From NCBI GenBank assembly GCA_002347095.1, contig DDWZ01000026.1, positions 75,984-139,983 on the forward strand: a stretch of DNA of 64,000 nucleotides, read 5' to 3'. The stretch comes from Desulfobulbaceae bacterium UBA2273 (GTDB lineage Bacteria; Desulfobacterota; Desulfobulbia; Desulfobulbales; Desulfurivibrionaceae). Shown one piece after another: positions 45,933 through 56,065 of this stretch. Position 1 is the first letter of the stretch. The number at the start of each line of letters is the position of its first letter. The position numbers and the translations under genes are program-made. The notes below the pieces were generated by a model, which had not been told where the DNA came from, did no database searches, and saw nothing but the letters and a program-made list of their open reading frames with translations.

Positions 45933-46829
45933 ATGGAAAATTTCATTCTCACGGTTTCCTTTTTGCTCATGGGCATGGGATTGCGCTGTCTTCCCAGTTT
46001 CCCCAAGGAAACCGCGCAGGTGCTCAACCTGTTTGCCATTACCCTTTCCCTTCCGGCCCTTATCCTGCTCAAGGTTCCGCAGCTTGCTTTTTCCGGGGAC
46101 ATCCTTGTGCCGGTCATCATGCCCTGGGGTATGCTCGCCGCTTCGGCCCTGATGATCATTGCCCTGGGCAAGTTCCTCCGCTGGGAAAAAGAGATCGTCG
46201 GCGTCCTTCTGCTCCTGATTCCTCTGGGCAACACCTCCTTTTTCGGTATTCCCATGGTTCGGGCTTTTTTCGGAGACGAGGGAATCCCCTACGCTCTCCT
46301 CTATGACCAGCTTGGCTCGTTCCTGGCCTTGGCCACCTATGGGGCCGTGGTGCTGGCCCTCTATGGCAGCGGGAGCAAACCGACCCCTGCCTCCGTGCTT
46401 ACCCGGGTCGCGAGCTTTCCGCCATTCATCGCCCTGATTGTGGCCCTTGCCAGCCGCTCCCTGACCTTCCCCCCGCCACTGCTGGCCTTGCTCAACGCCC
46501 TGTCAGGGACCCTCGTCCCGGTGGTCATGGTCGCGGTCGGGTTTCAACTCACCCTGCGCCTCAGCCCGGAAACGCTTAAACCCCTGGGGGCAGGACTGAG
46601 TATCAAGCTCGTGGTTGCGCCGCTGATCGCCCTGCTCTTCTGCCGCATCCTGGGGTTTGACACTCTTGCCGCCCGGGTGGCCGTCTTCGAGGCAGGGATG
46701 CCGCCCATGGTTTCCGCAGGCGCCCTAGCCATCATGGCCGGTCTTTCTCCGAAGCTTACCGCGGCCCTGATCGGCCTTGGCATCATTCTTTCCTTTATTA
46801 CCCTGCCGCTGCTCTCCCGGCTTCTCTGA
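45933..46829 (+). CDS. AEC (auxin efflux carrier) family transporter
   Basis: The protein has 298 residues with ten predicted membrane helices in two five-helix halves, typical of the AEC/BART family that exports or takes up small carboxylates such as malate. Family features include the GNTSFFGIPMV segment in helix 4 and FEAGMPPMVSAGALA in helix 9. I chose the ATG at 45933 as giving the standard N-terminus; its ribosome site is weak. It is divergent from the P-II-like gene and its last 105 bases overlap the convergent ygiQ-type gene. The substrate is unknown. Confidence 0.88.
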   Translation: MENFILTVSFLLMGMGLRCLPSFPKETAQVLNLFAITLSLPALILLKVPQLAFSGDILVPVIMPWGMLAASALMIIALGKFLRWEKEIVGVLLLLIPLGNTSFFGIPMVRAFFGDEGIPYALLYDQLGSFLALATYGAVVLALYGSGSKPTPASVLTRVASFPPFIALIVALASRSLTFPPPLLALLNALSGTLVPVVMVAVGFQLTLRLSPETLKPLGAGLSIKLVVAPLIALLFCRILGFDTLAARVAVFEAGMPPMVSAGALAIMAGLSPKLTAALIGLGIILSFITLPLLSRLL

Positions 46830-48629
46830 CCGGCCGCGCGCTGCCCCGGGCCGCATGTGGCCCGGGCCCGGAGGTTGCCGGCTTTTTCCTGGCGAGCTCG
46901 CAAGATCATCACCCTGGAACCCCAAGGCCTGGCGCTGGGCGCGCCGTTCGCTGTCCTTCTTGGCCACGGGAAGTGGCGCCATTTTCTCGCAATCCAAGCC
47001 CGTGACATACATGGCCGTGGAGATCGTTCCCGGCGTGGGGGTGAAATCCTGAAACTGCCGGGGAGCGAGACCGAGCGCGGCAAGACGCACCGCCATCCTC
47101 TCCATGTCGGCAAGGGTGCAGCCAGGATGCGAGGCAATCAGGTAGGGGGTGAAATGGAAACTCTTCCCCGCTTTTTTGCCGATTTCCCGGCACAGGGCGA
47201 GGAATTCCTCCAGCACCGCGGAACCGGGCTTGTGCATGAGCCGCAGCACCTTGTCCTCGGTGTGTTCCGGCGCAATCTTCATCGCCCCCGGCGTATGGTG
47301 CAGCAGGAGTTTGCGCAACAACCGCGGCGTCCTGCTCAACAGCTCCATCCGCAACCCGGAGGAGACAAAGAGATGCTTGACCCCGCCGCATCCTTCCACC
47401 GCCTCCAGCAGGCCAAGCAGCGCCTGCTCGTCTATCTTCATGAATTTGCACACCTTGGGATACAGACAATCATGACGGGTGCATGGCTGCGGACTGCTGC
47501 AGCCCGTGCCGTACAGGTTGGCGGTGGGGCCGCCCAGATCGCTGATGGTGCCGGAAAAATCCTTCCGCCCGGCAAGCCGTTGCGCCTCCTGCACCACGGA
47601 TTCCTTGCTCCGGCTGATGACCTTTGGCCCCTGGTGCCGGGAGATAGCGCAGAATGAGCAATTGCCGCAACACCCGCGGACAATGGTGATCGAGTCCCGG
47701 ATCATCCGCCAGGCCGGGACATCGCCGCAGGCAGGATGTGGGATGCGGCTGAAAGGCAGGCTGTACAGCCCATCCAGTGCCGCCGTATCCAGCGGCTGGG
47801 CAGGCTGGTGCTGCACCACCCAGGCGGCCTGCTGGTACTGCAGCAGAGGCGCATCATTATATGCCCTGGCCTGACGGTCCACAATCAGCTCCGCCTCAAG
47901 GAAAAGGGGCAGCTTCGCCTGAATTTCCGCCCAGGAAGGCAGAACCAGCGGCGCGGAAATCCGGCGGGCCGCCATTTCCTTGTGGCTCAACCGTTCGCAG
48001 GTGCCGGGAATACCGGCCAGATCAAGGCCCTTGGCAAGCCGGGCCGCCACCTCCAGCACCGCTCGCTCTCCCATGCCATAGACCAGGAGATCCGCCTTGG
48101 CGTCGGTCAAAACCGAGCCCCGCAGCCGCTGCTGCTGATAATCGTAATGCACGAACCTGCGCAGGGACGCCTCGATACCCCCCAAGACAACCGGCACATC
48201 CGGAAAAGCGGCTTTTGCAAGATTGCTGTACAGAATGGTGGCCCGGTCCGGCCGCCGGCGCAGCTTTTTTTCCGCCTGATCGCCGAAATAGGGGTTGCCG
48301 TCCGGGGAATAGTCATCGCGGTCCCGGACCTTGGCGTTGCCGCTGTAATTGGCCACGACCGAGTCCAGGTTGCCTGCGGTTATGCCGAAAAAAAGGCGTG
48401 GCGCGCCGAATTGCCGGAAATCATCGGGGAGATGGTGACGGGGCTGGGAGAGAATGGCCACCCGGTAGCCGTTGGCCTCGAGCAGGCGGCCGATCAGGGC
48501 CACCCCGAAGGAGGGATGATCCACATAGGCATCCCCGGTGACCAGGACCACATCAACCTGCTTCCAGCCTCGTGCAGCCATCTCCGCCCGGGAGGCCGGC
48601 AGGAAGTTGCCTGTTGTTTCGTGCGCCAA
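46725..48629 (-). CDS. YgiQ family radical SAM protein
   Basis: The protein has 634 residues. The N-terminal domain (GDAYVDHPSFG, LFFGITAGNLDS) resembles a B12-binding fold without cofactor. The radical SAM Cys cluster is in GCCGNCSFCAISRHQG (C-x3-C-x2-C, using the first Cys of the pair), and a further Cys set follows in CSSPQPCTRHDCLYP. The tail is Lys/Arg-rich and disordered, as in other YgiQ proteins. The reaction catalysed by the family is unknown. The start codon is TTG with GAGGAG eight bases before it. The 3' end overlaps the AEC gene tail to tail by 105 bases. Confidence 0.93.
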   Translation of the reverse strand: MAHETTGNFLPASRAEMAARGWKQVDVVLVTGDAYVDHPSFGVALIGRLLEANGYRVAILSQPRHHLPDDFRQFGAPRLFFGITAGNLDSVVANYSGNAKVRDRDDYSPDGNPYFGDQAEKKLRRRPDRATILYSNLAKAAFPDVPVVLGGIEASLRRFVHYDYQQQRLRGSVLTDAKADLLVYGMGERAVLEVAARLAKGLDLAGIPGTCERLSHKEMAARRISAPLVLPSWAEIQAKLPLFLEAELIVDRQARAYNDAPLLQYQQAAWVVQHQPAQPLDTAALDGLYSLPFSRIPHPACGDVPAWRMIRDSITIVRGCCGNCSFCAISRHQGPKVISRSKESVVQEAQRLAGRKDFSGTISDLGGPTANLYGTGCSSPQPCTRHDCLYPKVCKFMKIDEQALLGLLEAVEGCGGVKHLFVSSGLRMELLSRTPRLLRKLLLHHTPGAMKIAPEHTEDKVLRLMHKPGSAVLEEFLALCREIGKKAGKSFHFTPYLIASHPGCTLADMERMAVRLAALGLAPRQFQDFTPTPGTISTAMYVTGLDCEKMAPLPVAKKDSERRAQRQALGFQGDDLASSPGKSRQPPGPGHMRPGAARGRSEKPGEQRQGNKGKNDAKADQGRGKLRRKTGHDG

Positions 48630-48776
48630 GATTTTCTCTCCTCTTCCCGGGAAATGAATTGAGCCGGGATCCCTTCTGTTTATAATCCAATTCCATTATG
48701 ATATAAAGAAGACACTGTGGGGCAAGCAGGTTTTGCCTTCACCTGCACCATGGACCAACATACCGGAGACATCCCC

Positions 48777-49280
48777 ATGCAGGAATCCCCCTATCTGGAA
48801 GGCCGCGGCTTTTTGGTGGAGAAATTGCACCGGCTTCCCTTCCTCGGCTCGCTGAGCGAAAAATACATCAAGCATATTCTGCGCCTCAGCAAGATCCGAA
48901 CCTTTGAAGACGGCGAAATCATCACCCCGGAAGGGGCGTACGACAACTGGGTCTACATCCTTTTTTCCGGGGCGGTGCGGGTGGAAAAACACGGCAAGGA
49001 GATCGCCAGGATAGAAGAGATCGGCGGCGCCTTCGGCGAACTGGCCGCCGTTGACGGCAAGGCCCGCTCCGCCTCGGTACAGGCCATCGGCCCCACGGTT
49101 TGCCTGGCCATCGACGCCTCCTTCATGAGCGAGGCTGCCGAGCCCTTGGAGCAGGCGCTTTTTGTCTCCGTCATGTACCGTCTGTTCACCGAGGTCATTG
49201 CCCAGCGATTGCGCGCTTCAAACGAGGAGCTGGTCAGGGTGCGTTCGGAGCTTGACCGGCTGAAAAAAAACCAGCGATAA
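48777..49280 (+). CDS. Cyclic nucleotide-binding domain protein
   Basis: The protein has 167 residues. A single cNMP-binding domain (about 20-130) shows the phosphate-binding-cassette region GAFGELAAVDGKARSASV. The C-terminal helices end in a short coiled coil (LRASNEELVRVRSELDRL). There is no helix-turn-helix, so it is not a classic Crp/Fnr regulator; it may act by binding a partner. The ATG at 48777 has GGAG eight bases upstream; the frame is open 20 codons earlier without a good ribosome site. It is divergent from ygiQ. Confidence 0.85.
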   Translation: MQESPYLEGRGFLVEKLHRLPFLGSLSEKYIKHILRLSKIRTFEDGEIITPEGAYDNWVYILFSGAVRVEKHGKEIARIEEIGGAFGELAAVDGKARSASVQAIGPTVCLAIDASFMSEAAEPLEQALFVSVMYRLFTEVIAQRLRASNEELVRVRSELDRLKKNQR

Positions 49281-49404
49281 CTCCCCGGCCCGGGGTTGCG
49301 GTATATTTCCGCTCAAGCCACAAGGGGCTTTTGCTTCCCTTGAGGATTTGGTAGTATGCCGCTTCATTCGTCACCTCCGAAACTCAACCTGTAGGACACC
49401 TGGT

Positions 49405-50430
49405 ATGGATTCAACAAAGCCCTTGGCCGGCGGCGTCCCCATGGTCAACATCGACGGCGCCAGAATCCGGCGGCTCCGGGAAGAAAAAGGGTTAACCCAG
49501 CTCTATGTCGCCACGGTGGTCGGGGTCACCACCGATACGATTTCCCGCTGGGAAAACCGCCGCTACCCCAACATCAAAAAAGAAAACGCCCTCAAACTGG
49601 CAGAGGCCCTGGAAACCCAGGTGGCTGACATTGTTGACCACGGTCAGCCCGCATCTCCAACAGAACCTTCATCACCCCAAAGTTCCGAACCGCCCAAGCA
49701 AGACGAGCCCTTGCCCCAGCCCCCCGAACCCGAGCCCCCTCCAGCCCTTGCCCCGGCAGCGCCGCAAGCCGCATCGTTCAAAGCCCGTTTCGCCTCTTTC
49801 CCCGTCCCTGTCCGGCTCGCGGGTTTTATCCTGCTTGCCCTTGCGATTCTCGTTTTCGTGCGGTGGTATGGGCCAAGCGAAGGCGAGAGCCAGGTGGCGG
49901 CCTACAGAATCGTGCCGGAACACGCAACCCCGGGCATTCCCTTTCCGGTTGTCATTGAGGTGACAACCAGCGCCACCAGGCCGTTTTCCCTGATTCTCAA
50001 GGAAACCCTGCCCCCGGCCTGCATCCCGGCCCAGGGCAAACCGCGGTTTGTCTCCCAGGCAAGCGACCCACCGGTTCTCAAGTGGATTGACAAGATCAGC
50101 GGCGAGCAGGCGGTGTACAGCTATCTCGCCAAGCTCCAGCCGGAAACCGAGATGGAAACCGCCCATCAATTCAGCGGCGGCGTCACGGTCCGCTCGGACG
50201 ACAATCCCAGCATCCCCATTTCCGGAACCGACTCCCTGCAGGCGAGCCCCTTTCATTGGGCGGACAGCAACAGCGATGGCCGGATAGACGACGAAGAGCT
50301 GCTTTCCGTGTATGAGATATACGGAGGAATTGAAGGGTTGCAGTTCGGCAAAAAACTGATCGAGGAGATCTGGACCGCCAAAGGCTACAGATGGAATCAG
50401 GAGACGCGCGCCTATGATATTCTCCACTGA
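49405..50430 (+). CDS. Membrane-anchored XRE helix-turn-helix protein with EF-hand
   Basis: The protein has about 341 residues. An XRE-type helix-turn-helix (about 15-70; RRLREEKGLTQLYVATVVGV) is followed by a Pro-rich linker (about 85-135), one membrane helix (about 145-165), a beta-rich domain that would be periplasmic, and an EF-hand-like calcium loop DSNSDGRIDDEE near residue 290. The architecture suggests a one-component sensor that links a periplasmic signal to DNA. An in-frame ATG at 49441 is an alternative start. It is followed 22 bases later by a secreted protein gene, which it may control. Confidence 0.8.
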   Translation: MDSTKPLAGGVPMVNIDGARIRRLREEKGLTQLYVATVVGVTTDTISRWENRRYPNIKKENALKLAEALETQVADIVDHGQPASPTEPSSPQSSEPPKQDEPLPQPPEPEPPPALAPAAPQAASFKARFASFPVPVRLAGFILLALAILVFVRWYGPSEGESQVAAYRIVPEHATPGIPFPVVIEVTTSATRPFSLILKETLPPACIPAQGKPRFVSQASDPPVLKWIDKISGEQAVYSYLAKLQPETEMETAHQFSGGVTVRSDDNPSIPISGTDSLQASPFHWADSNSDGRIDDEELLSVYEIYGGIEGLQFGKKLIEEIWTAKGYRWNQETRAYDILH

Positions 50431-50452
50431 TCATCCAACAGGAGGAACACAC

Positions 50453-50869
50453 ATGACGGCTACAAAACACCATTCCCGCCCGCCTGGCTTGCTCTTCCTG
50501 GCATTGTTCCTGTTGTTGGCCATGCCGATGCCCCTGCGGGCGGGCGAGGCTCTGGTAAGCGGCCAATACTTGAGCAGCGGTGGGCAGGACATCCAGTTAC
50601 GGATCACCGTTGCCGGCCCAGCCCCCAGCACCCTGATTGTCATCCAGAACCTGCCACCCGGCACGGCGATTGAAACTGCCTCGCCCGCTTTCCATCAGTA
50701 CGATGCCAATAAGGGCGAGGTGAAATGGCTGCTGACCAAGGTCAGCCCGGGAAGCTACCTCCTGAGCCTGCGCCTCTCGCGTCCCGTGCCAGATGGCGCG
50801 ATTAGCGGGGAGATCCGCTACAAGGATCCGGCCAGCGGACGGCTGACCCATCTGCCGATCAGGCCATGA
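50453..50869 (+). CDS. Small secreted hypothetical protein
   Basis: The protein has 138 residues. A clear signal peptide (about 1-30, cleavage after MPLRAG or nearby) precedes a beta-rich domain with no family I can name; segments such as LIVIQNLPPGTAIE resemble the periplasmic domain of the membrane-anchored XRE protein upstream. AGGAGG lies eight bases before the ATG. It is probably periplasmic and belongs to the same operon. The similarity between the two neighbours is an impression from composition, not an alignment. Confidence 0.75.
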   Translation: MTATKHHSRPPGLLFLALFLLLAMPMPLRAGEALVSGQYLSSGGQDIQLRITVAGPAPSTLIVIQNLPPGTAIETASPAFHQYDANKGEVKWLLTKVSPGSYLLSLRLSRPVPDGAISGEIRYKDPASGRLTHLPIRP

Positions 50870-50925
50870 GTTGCCGCGCGCCTTGCACTACCCGAAAGGC
50901 GCGCCTGAAAACCCGAGCGAAACGC

Positions 50926-51414
50926 ATGGGAAATATGCCCCCTGATGATCTGCTGAATCGCCGGAAATTTCTCTCCGGCTCCGCAAGACTGCTGGTCATG
51001 CTCTCCTCCTTCACCGCCCTGGCCTGCGCCTGCACCCGGGAAAAAGAAGAGGAACGTCGACTCACCGATCTTGTCATCGAACAGGGCAAACTTGTTCTTG
51101 ATCTGGGGGAAAACCGCTACCGGGCCCTCAAAACCATCGGCAGCGGCCTGAAGATAGAGATTACCCGGCAGGAAAAACCGCTCCTCGTCACCAGGGTCTC
51201 GGAGACACGCGTCGCAGCCTTTTCCTCGCAATGCACCCACGCCGGCTACGAAATTTTACTGCCCGAGCAGGGGATACTTGCCTGCGCCAGCGGGCACGGC
51301 GGCATCTTTGACCTGGAGGGCAGGGTGCTGGCCGGACCGGCCAAGAGCAATCTGCCGCACTACCCGGCTCAATTGATCGCCAACCGGGTGTATGTCGCCT
51401 ACCCCTTTGGCTGA
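50926..51414 (+). CDS. Rieske-type [2Fe-2S] protein with Tat/lipobox-like signal
   Basis: The protein has about 162 residues. A twin-arginine signal (NRRKFLSGS) and hydrophobic stretch end in a lipobox-like ALACAC. The Rieske ligands follow as CTHAGYE and CASGHGG, with LPHY near the end, which is the arrangement of a small electron-transfer Rieske subunit. Folded export by the Tat system fits the tatA genes in this window. The start is uncertain: ATG 50866 overlaps the previous stop as ATGA, and 50926 or 50935 give a more normal signal. Its redox partner is not evident nearby. Confidence 0.85.
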   Translation: MGNMPPDDLLNRRKFLSGSARLLVMLSSFTALACACTREKEEERRLTDLVIEQGKLVLDLGENRYRALKTIGSGLKIEITRQEKPLLVTRVSETRVAAFSSQCTHAGYEILLPEQGILACASGHGGIFDLEGRVLAGPAKSNLPHYPAQLIANRVYVAYPFG

Positions 51415-52681
<1,267 letters not shown>

Positions 52682-52717
52682 TATCTTAGATAACTCTACC
52701 AAATCACGAGGACCACC

Positions 52718-53251
52718 ATGAGCGACTTGACCGCCACAATGACCACGAGCAAAGGCACCATCACCCTCCGGCTGTTCGCCGATAAAACCCCCGTAACCGT
52801 GGCGAATTTCGCCAATCTTGCCCGGCGCGGCTTTTACAACGGCCTCAAATTCCACCGGGTAATCCCGGATTTCATGGTGCAGGGCGGCTGCCCCAAGGGC
52901 ACCGGCACCAGCGGCCCGGGTTATGACTTTGAGGACGAATTCGACGCAAGCCTCGGCCACACCAAGCCGGGCATCCTCTCCATGGCCAATGCCGGACCTG
53001 GCACCAACGGTAGCCAGTTTTTCATCACCCATGTTCCCTGCCCCTGGCTGGACGGCAAACACACGGTTTTCGGCGAAGTCGCCAGCGACAAGGATCAGGA
53101 AGTGATCAACAGCATCAAACAGGGCGACACCATCACCACGGTGATCATCGACGGGGATGTGGCCGAACTTTTTGAAAAGACCAAGGACAAGCTCAAGACC
53201 TGGAATCTCGCGATCAGCATGCGTTTCCCCCAGCTTCCCCAGGCGGAATAA
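52718..53251 (+). CDS. Cyclophilin-type peptidyl-prolyl cis-trans isomerase
   Basis: The protein has 177 residues. The cyclophilin core motifs [30 protein letters not shown] and [12 protein letters not shown] are complete, including the catalytic Arg. The domain lacks a signal peptide, so it is the cytoplasmic PpiB type. About 25 extra residues follow the core ([14 protein letters not shown]) and are not typical. It shares a bidirectional terminator with the convergent WD40 gene. Confidence 0.95.
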   Translation: MSDLTATMTTSKGTITLRLFADKTPVTVANFANLARRGFYNGLKFHRVIPDFMVQGGCPKGTGTSGPGYDFEDEFDASLGHTKPGILSMANAGPGTNGSQFFITHVPCPWLDGKHTVFGEVASDKDQEVINSIKQGDTITTVIIDGDVAELFEKTKDKLKTWNLAISMRFPQLPQAE

Positions 53252-53291
53252 GAAGGCATGAGCCGGAGCTTCTGCTTTCGGTTCCAGACAT

Positions 53292-53323
53292 AAAAAAAGG
53301 CGGGGTTTCCCCGCCTTTTTTTA
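53292..53323. terminator. Bidirectional Rho-independent terminator
   Basis: A seven-base GC stem (GGCGGGG / CCCCGCC) with a TTT loop is flanked by seven A on the left and seven T on the right, so it can end transcription of the cyclophilin gene and of the WD40-Sel1 gene. Confidence 0.92.
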
Positions 53324-53344
53324 TTCTCCCGCAACACAATTACA

Positions 53345-55174
53345 TCAGGGCATCATCTTTAAGCTTTGCGCCGCATTGACATTGCCGTTGGCCGCCGCCT
53401 TCTGATACCATTTTTTCGCCTCCTCCATATCCTGCTTCACCCCGCCCCCGACCTCGTACATGTAGCCCAGATAGTACTGGGCCTCGGCATCATTCTGCTT
53501 GGCAGCCTTTTGCCACCAGTTGACCGCTTCCTGGTCACTCTTCTTCACGCCCCTGCCCAGGCTGTACATGAAGCCAAGACGGTACTGCGCCTTGGCATGT
53601 CCCATCGCCGCAGCCTCGACAAAAAGCTTGTGGGCCTGGGCATAATCCCGGGGCACCCCTTCTCCCTTAAAAAAGCGCAAGCCTTCCTCGTACAGACCGT
53701 TTTTATCCTTGGCCACCGGCGCAGGCGGCGCAACCTTGACCACCGGCTCCGGTTTTGCCGGTTCCTTTGCCGCAATCTTGGTTTTTTTCTCTTCAGGCTC
53801 CAAGGGTTTGGGCTCTGTCTGGGTGCGCACCTCTTCGCTCTTTGCCTGGGGCGGCGGCGTCACAGCCACGGCAACCTTCTGTTCCGCCTGCAACTGCGCC
53901 CGGGCTGCGGAATGCCCTTTTCCCGCGGCAAGGGACCACCATTTCCTGGCCTCATCGAAATTCCTGGCCACCCCTTTCCCTTGATTGTACATGGCGCCAA
54001 GCCGGAACATGGCCTCCAACTGGCCGCTTTCCGCCGCCTGCTGATAGAGCTTCGCGGCCTGGCCAAAATCTTGCTCCATGGGATCCGTGCCTGCCTCAAA
54101 CTTCATGGCCTGGGCAAGGAGGGAATCCGGGCCGCCTTGACCGGGGGGGGTCCAGACCCGGATTGCGCCATCCAACCCCCCGGAAACAAGATGTTTTCCG
54201 GCAGGGGAAACAGCCAGTGAGGTCACGGAAAGGTCATGCCCTTCATAAAAGTTGAACAGTGCTCCCCCGCTTTTCCGCCAGGACAAAATATGCCTGCTTT
54301 GGGTGGCACCCATGACGTACCGGCCATCCGGGGAATAGGCCACGCTGTTCACCGGATCGAGCTCCGGGTCTCGCAAAACCCGCAGACGCGCGCCGGATTC
54401 GGCATCCCAAACATATACCGAGCCATCGCGGCTGCCGGTGACAAACTCCTTGCCGTCGGGTGAATAGGCCACACAGAGCACCCAATCACCATGCCCAGGA
54501 ATTGTCCGGATCAAGCGCACATTAACGGCATCCCACATCTGAATCTTGCCGTCCCAGTTTTCGGTGGCGACAATATTTTTGCCGTCCGGCGAATAGGCAA
54601 GGGCCAGGAGGTTATTCTTGGTTTCCTTCTGGGTCGTTTCCAGGGTTCCATATTTGACGTTCCAGATCCGGAGGGTGTTGTCGTTGCCCACCGAGGCGAT
54701 GCGGTTGCCGTCCGGCGAAAAAGCCAGATCCGTGATCAATTGAGTATGTTCCCGCATGTCCTGCACGAGTTGCCCGTTTGCCAGATCCCACACCTGCACG
54801 GCATTGCCACGACGCCCTCCCGCCGCCACCGCGGCGGCGAGCAACAGCCCATCCGGGGAAAAGGCCACGGCATCGGCGCTTTGCAGATCCTTGCCCAAGG
54901 TGAGCAGAAGCTTGCCGGAAGTACTGTCCCATACCGTGACGGTTCCATTATCCCCGGCTGCGGCAATTTTTTTTCCGTCGGCGGAACAAGCCACCCCATT
55001 GATAATGCCTGTTTTTTGACCGGGAATGGTTTTGATGAGGTCAGGATTTCCCGAAGCGCGGGAGGGGACGGCGAAAAGCGCGATACCCATGCAACACACC
55101 AAAAAAACACCACCCGCAGCCCGATACACCGGAATTATCCCCCAACGCGAAAAAATGCGATGCAACACAGTCAT
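53345..55174 (-). CDS. Secreted WD40-repeat / Sel1-repeat fusion protein
   Basis: The protein has 609 residues. A signal-type hydrophobic segment (about 18-40) precedes seven or so WD40 repeats (about 50-345), recognised by repeated FSPDG / YSPDGK and VWD endings. Next come Sel1-type repeats (about 365-430), a Pro/Lys/Glu-rich linker (about 440-490), and three more Sel1 repeats (about 495-600; AQYYLGYMYEVGGGVKQD). Both repeat types form protein-binding scaffolds, here probably periplasmic. The combination suggests an assembly platform; no partner is identifiable. Confidence 0.9.
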   Translation of the reverse strand: MTVLHRIFSRWGIIPVYRAAGGVFLVCCMGIALFAVPSRASGNPDLIKTIPGQKTGIINGVACSADGKKIAAAGDNGTVTVWDSTSGKLLLTLGKDLQSADAVAFSPDGLLLAAAVAAGGRRGNAVQVWDLANGQLVQDMREHTQLITDLAFSPDGNRIASVGNDNTLRIWNVKYGTLETTQKETKNNLLALAYSPDGKNIVATENWDGKIQMWDAVNVRLIRTIPGHGDWVLCVAYSPDGKEFVTGSRDGSVYVWDAESGARLRVLRDPELDPVNSVAYSPDGRYVMGATQSRHILSWRKSGGALFNFYEGHDLSVTSLAVSPAGKHLVSGGLDGAIRVWTPPGQGGPDSLLAQAMKFEAGTDPMEQDFGQAAKLYQQAAESGQLEAMFRLGAMYNQGKGVARNFDEARKWWSLAAGKGHSAARAQLQAEQKVAVAVTPPPQAKSEEVRTQTEPKPLEPEEKKTKIAAKEPAKPEPVVKVAPPAPVAKDKNGLYEEGLRFFKGEGVPRDYAQAHKLFVEAAAMGHAKAQYRLGFMYSLGRGVKKSDQEAVNWWQKAAKQNDAEAQYYLGYMYEVGGGVKQDMEEAKKWYQKAAANGNVNAAQSLKMMP

Positions 55175-55308
55175 GCCACCTCCAAACTATTTTTTCTTGC
55201 ATGGCAAGGATCGGAAAAAGACGAAGCGCCCCGGCAGGGTGCCATCTCTGCCGGCAACGCATCATTGTATATACAGAACGTTCCGGAATACAAGCAGGAT
55301 CTTGCGCA

Positions 55309-55347
55309 TAAAAAAAGGCAGGCAGATACCGAGTATCCGCCTGCCTT
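55309..55347 (-). terminator. Rho-independent terminator of the tatA pair
   Basis: On the minus strand a long stem (AAGGCAGGC, GGATAC with complements, one bulge) is followed by seven or eight T, 24 bases past the stop of the second tatA gene. Confidence 0.9.
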
Positions 55348-55371
55348 GTGGGTCCAACACTGGTCACCCGC

Positions 55372-55599
55372 TTATTTGGAAAATGGGCTGGCCAGCTCCT
55401 TGACCTTGCCGACTTCTTCCTTAAGGGAAGCAACCTCTTTCACGCCCGGCACGGATTCTTCCACCTCATGCAGACCCTTTTTGAAGGAGGAAATAGCCTT
55501 GCCGAGGCCGGAGCCGAGTTCCGGCAGCTTTTTGCCGCCAAAAACCAAAAAAGCGATGCCCAAGATAACAACCAATTCCGGAGTACCCAAGCCAAACAT
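55372..55599 (-). CDS. tatA: Sec-independent translocase subunit TatA/E, copy 2
   Basis: The protein has 75 residues with a short N-terminal membrane helix (ELVVILGIAFLVFG), the hinge GGKKLPELGSGLGKAI and an amphipathic helix ending in a charged tail, the standard TatA layout for the pore of twin-arginine export. The ATG at 55599 has AGGAG seven bases upstream; the ATG six bases earlier is too close to that site. It follows the first tatA by 49 bases. TatC is not in the window. Confidence 0.92.
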   Translation of the reverse strand: MFGLGTPELVVILGIAFLVFGGKKLPELGSGLGKAISSFKKGLHEVEESVPGVKEVASLKEEVGKVKELASPFSK

Positions 55600-55648
55600 A
55601 TCCATTCTCCTTTTGCAAATTCGCGCCAATCAGGCGTGCTGTATCAGG

Positions 55649-55843
55649 TCAGGCGGGGCCGGAGCCCCCTTCCTTGTCTTTTTCCTCGATTTTTTCTTGC
55701 TTGTCCGCATCGCGGGTGGCTTTTTTAAAATTTTTGATGCCCTGGCCGATTCCCGCGCCGATTTCAGGCAGCTTGCCCGCACCAAAGATGATGACGATTA
55801 TCACCAGGATAACGATAAGCTCCGGCATTCCAAGTCCAAACAT
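55649..55843 (-). CDS. tatA: Sec-independent translocase subunit TatA/E, copy 1
   Basis: The protein has 64 residues: membrane helix [15 protein letters not shown], hinge [15 protein letters not shown], amphipathic helix and a Lys/Glu-rich tail. It is a paralogue of the next gene and starts with the same MFGLG residues. The two copies may divide TatA and TatE/TatB-like roles. AAAGGGG lies upstream of the ATG. The Rieske protein at 50926 is a likely Tat substrate in this window. Confidence 0.92.
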   Translation of the reverse strand: MFGLGMPELIVILVIIVIIFGAGKLPEIGAGIGQGIKNFKKATRDADKQEKIEEKDKEGGSGPA

Positions 55844-55913
55844 GTGAAACCCCTTTCACCTGACGGCAAACATACATGTATTTTACAACGCTACGATGAA
55901 AAAACCATATTTG

Positions 55914-55928
55914 TTATGTATACCATAA
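55914..55928. promoter_or_regulatory. Palindrome between tatA and the zinc operon (possible Zur-like site)
   Basis: TTATG-N5-CATAA is a perfect inverted repeat inside an AT-rich divergent promoter region. The form resembles Zur-type boxes only loosely. It could act on either the tatA pair or the zinc operon. Confidence 0.4.
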
Positions 55929-56012
55929 GAAGATGAAGAAGCAACCCTCCTTTTCGATCGCCTTCCCCGGCTCTGCCGGTTGTGCGCCAGGACACATTCC
56001 CCATTTACACAG

Positions 56013-56029
56013 GTAATACTTTGTATTAC
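56013..56029. promoter_or_regulatory. Candidate operator of the zinc operon
   Basis: GTAATAC-TTT-GTATTAC is a perfect seven-base inverted repeat located 37 bases before the start of the ribbon-helix-helix gene, where a repressor would block transcription. Short palindromes of this type suit ribbon-helix-helix dimers, so autoregulation by the gene product downstream is likely. Confidence 0.55.
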
Positions 56030-56065
56030 GATCAGACCACACCGGAATGCAGCCAGGGGAACACC

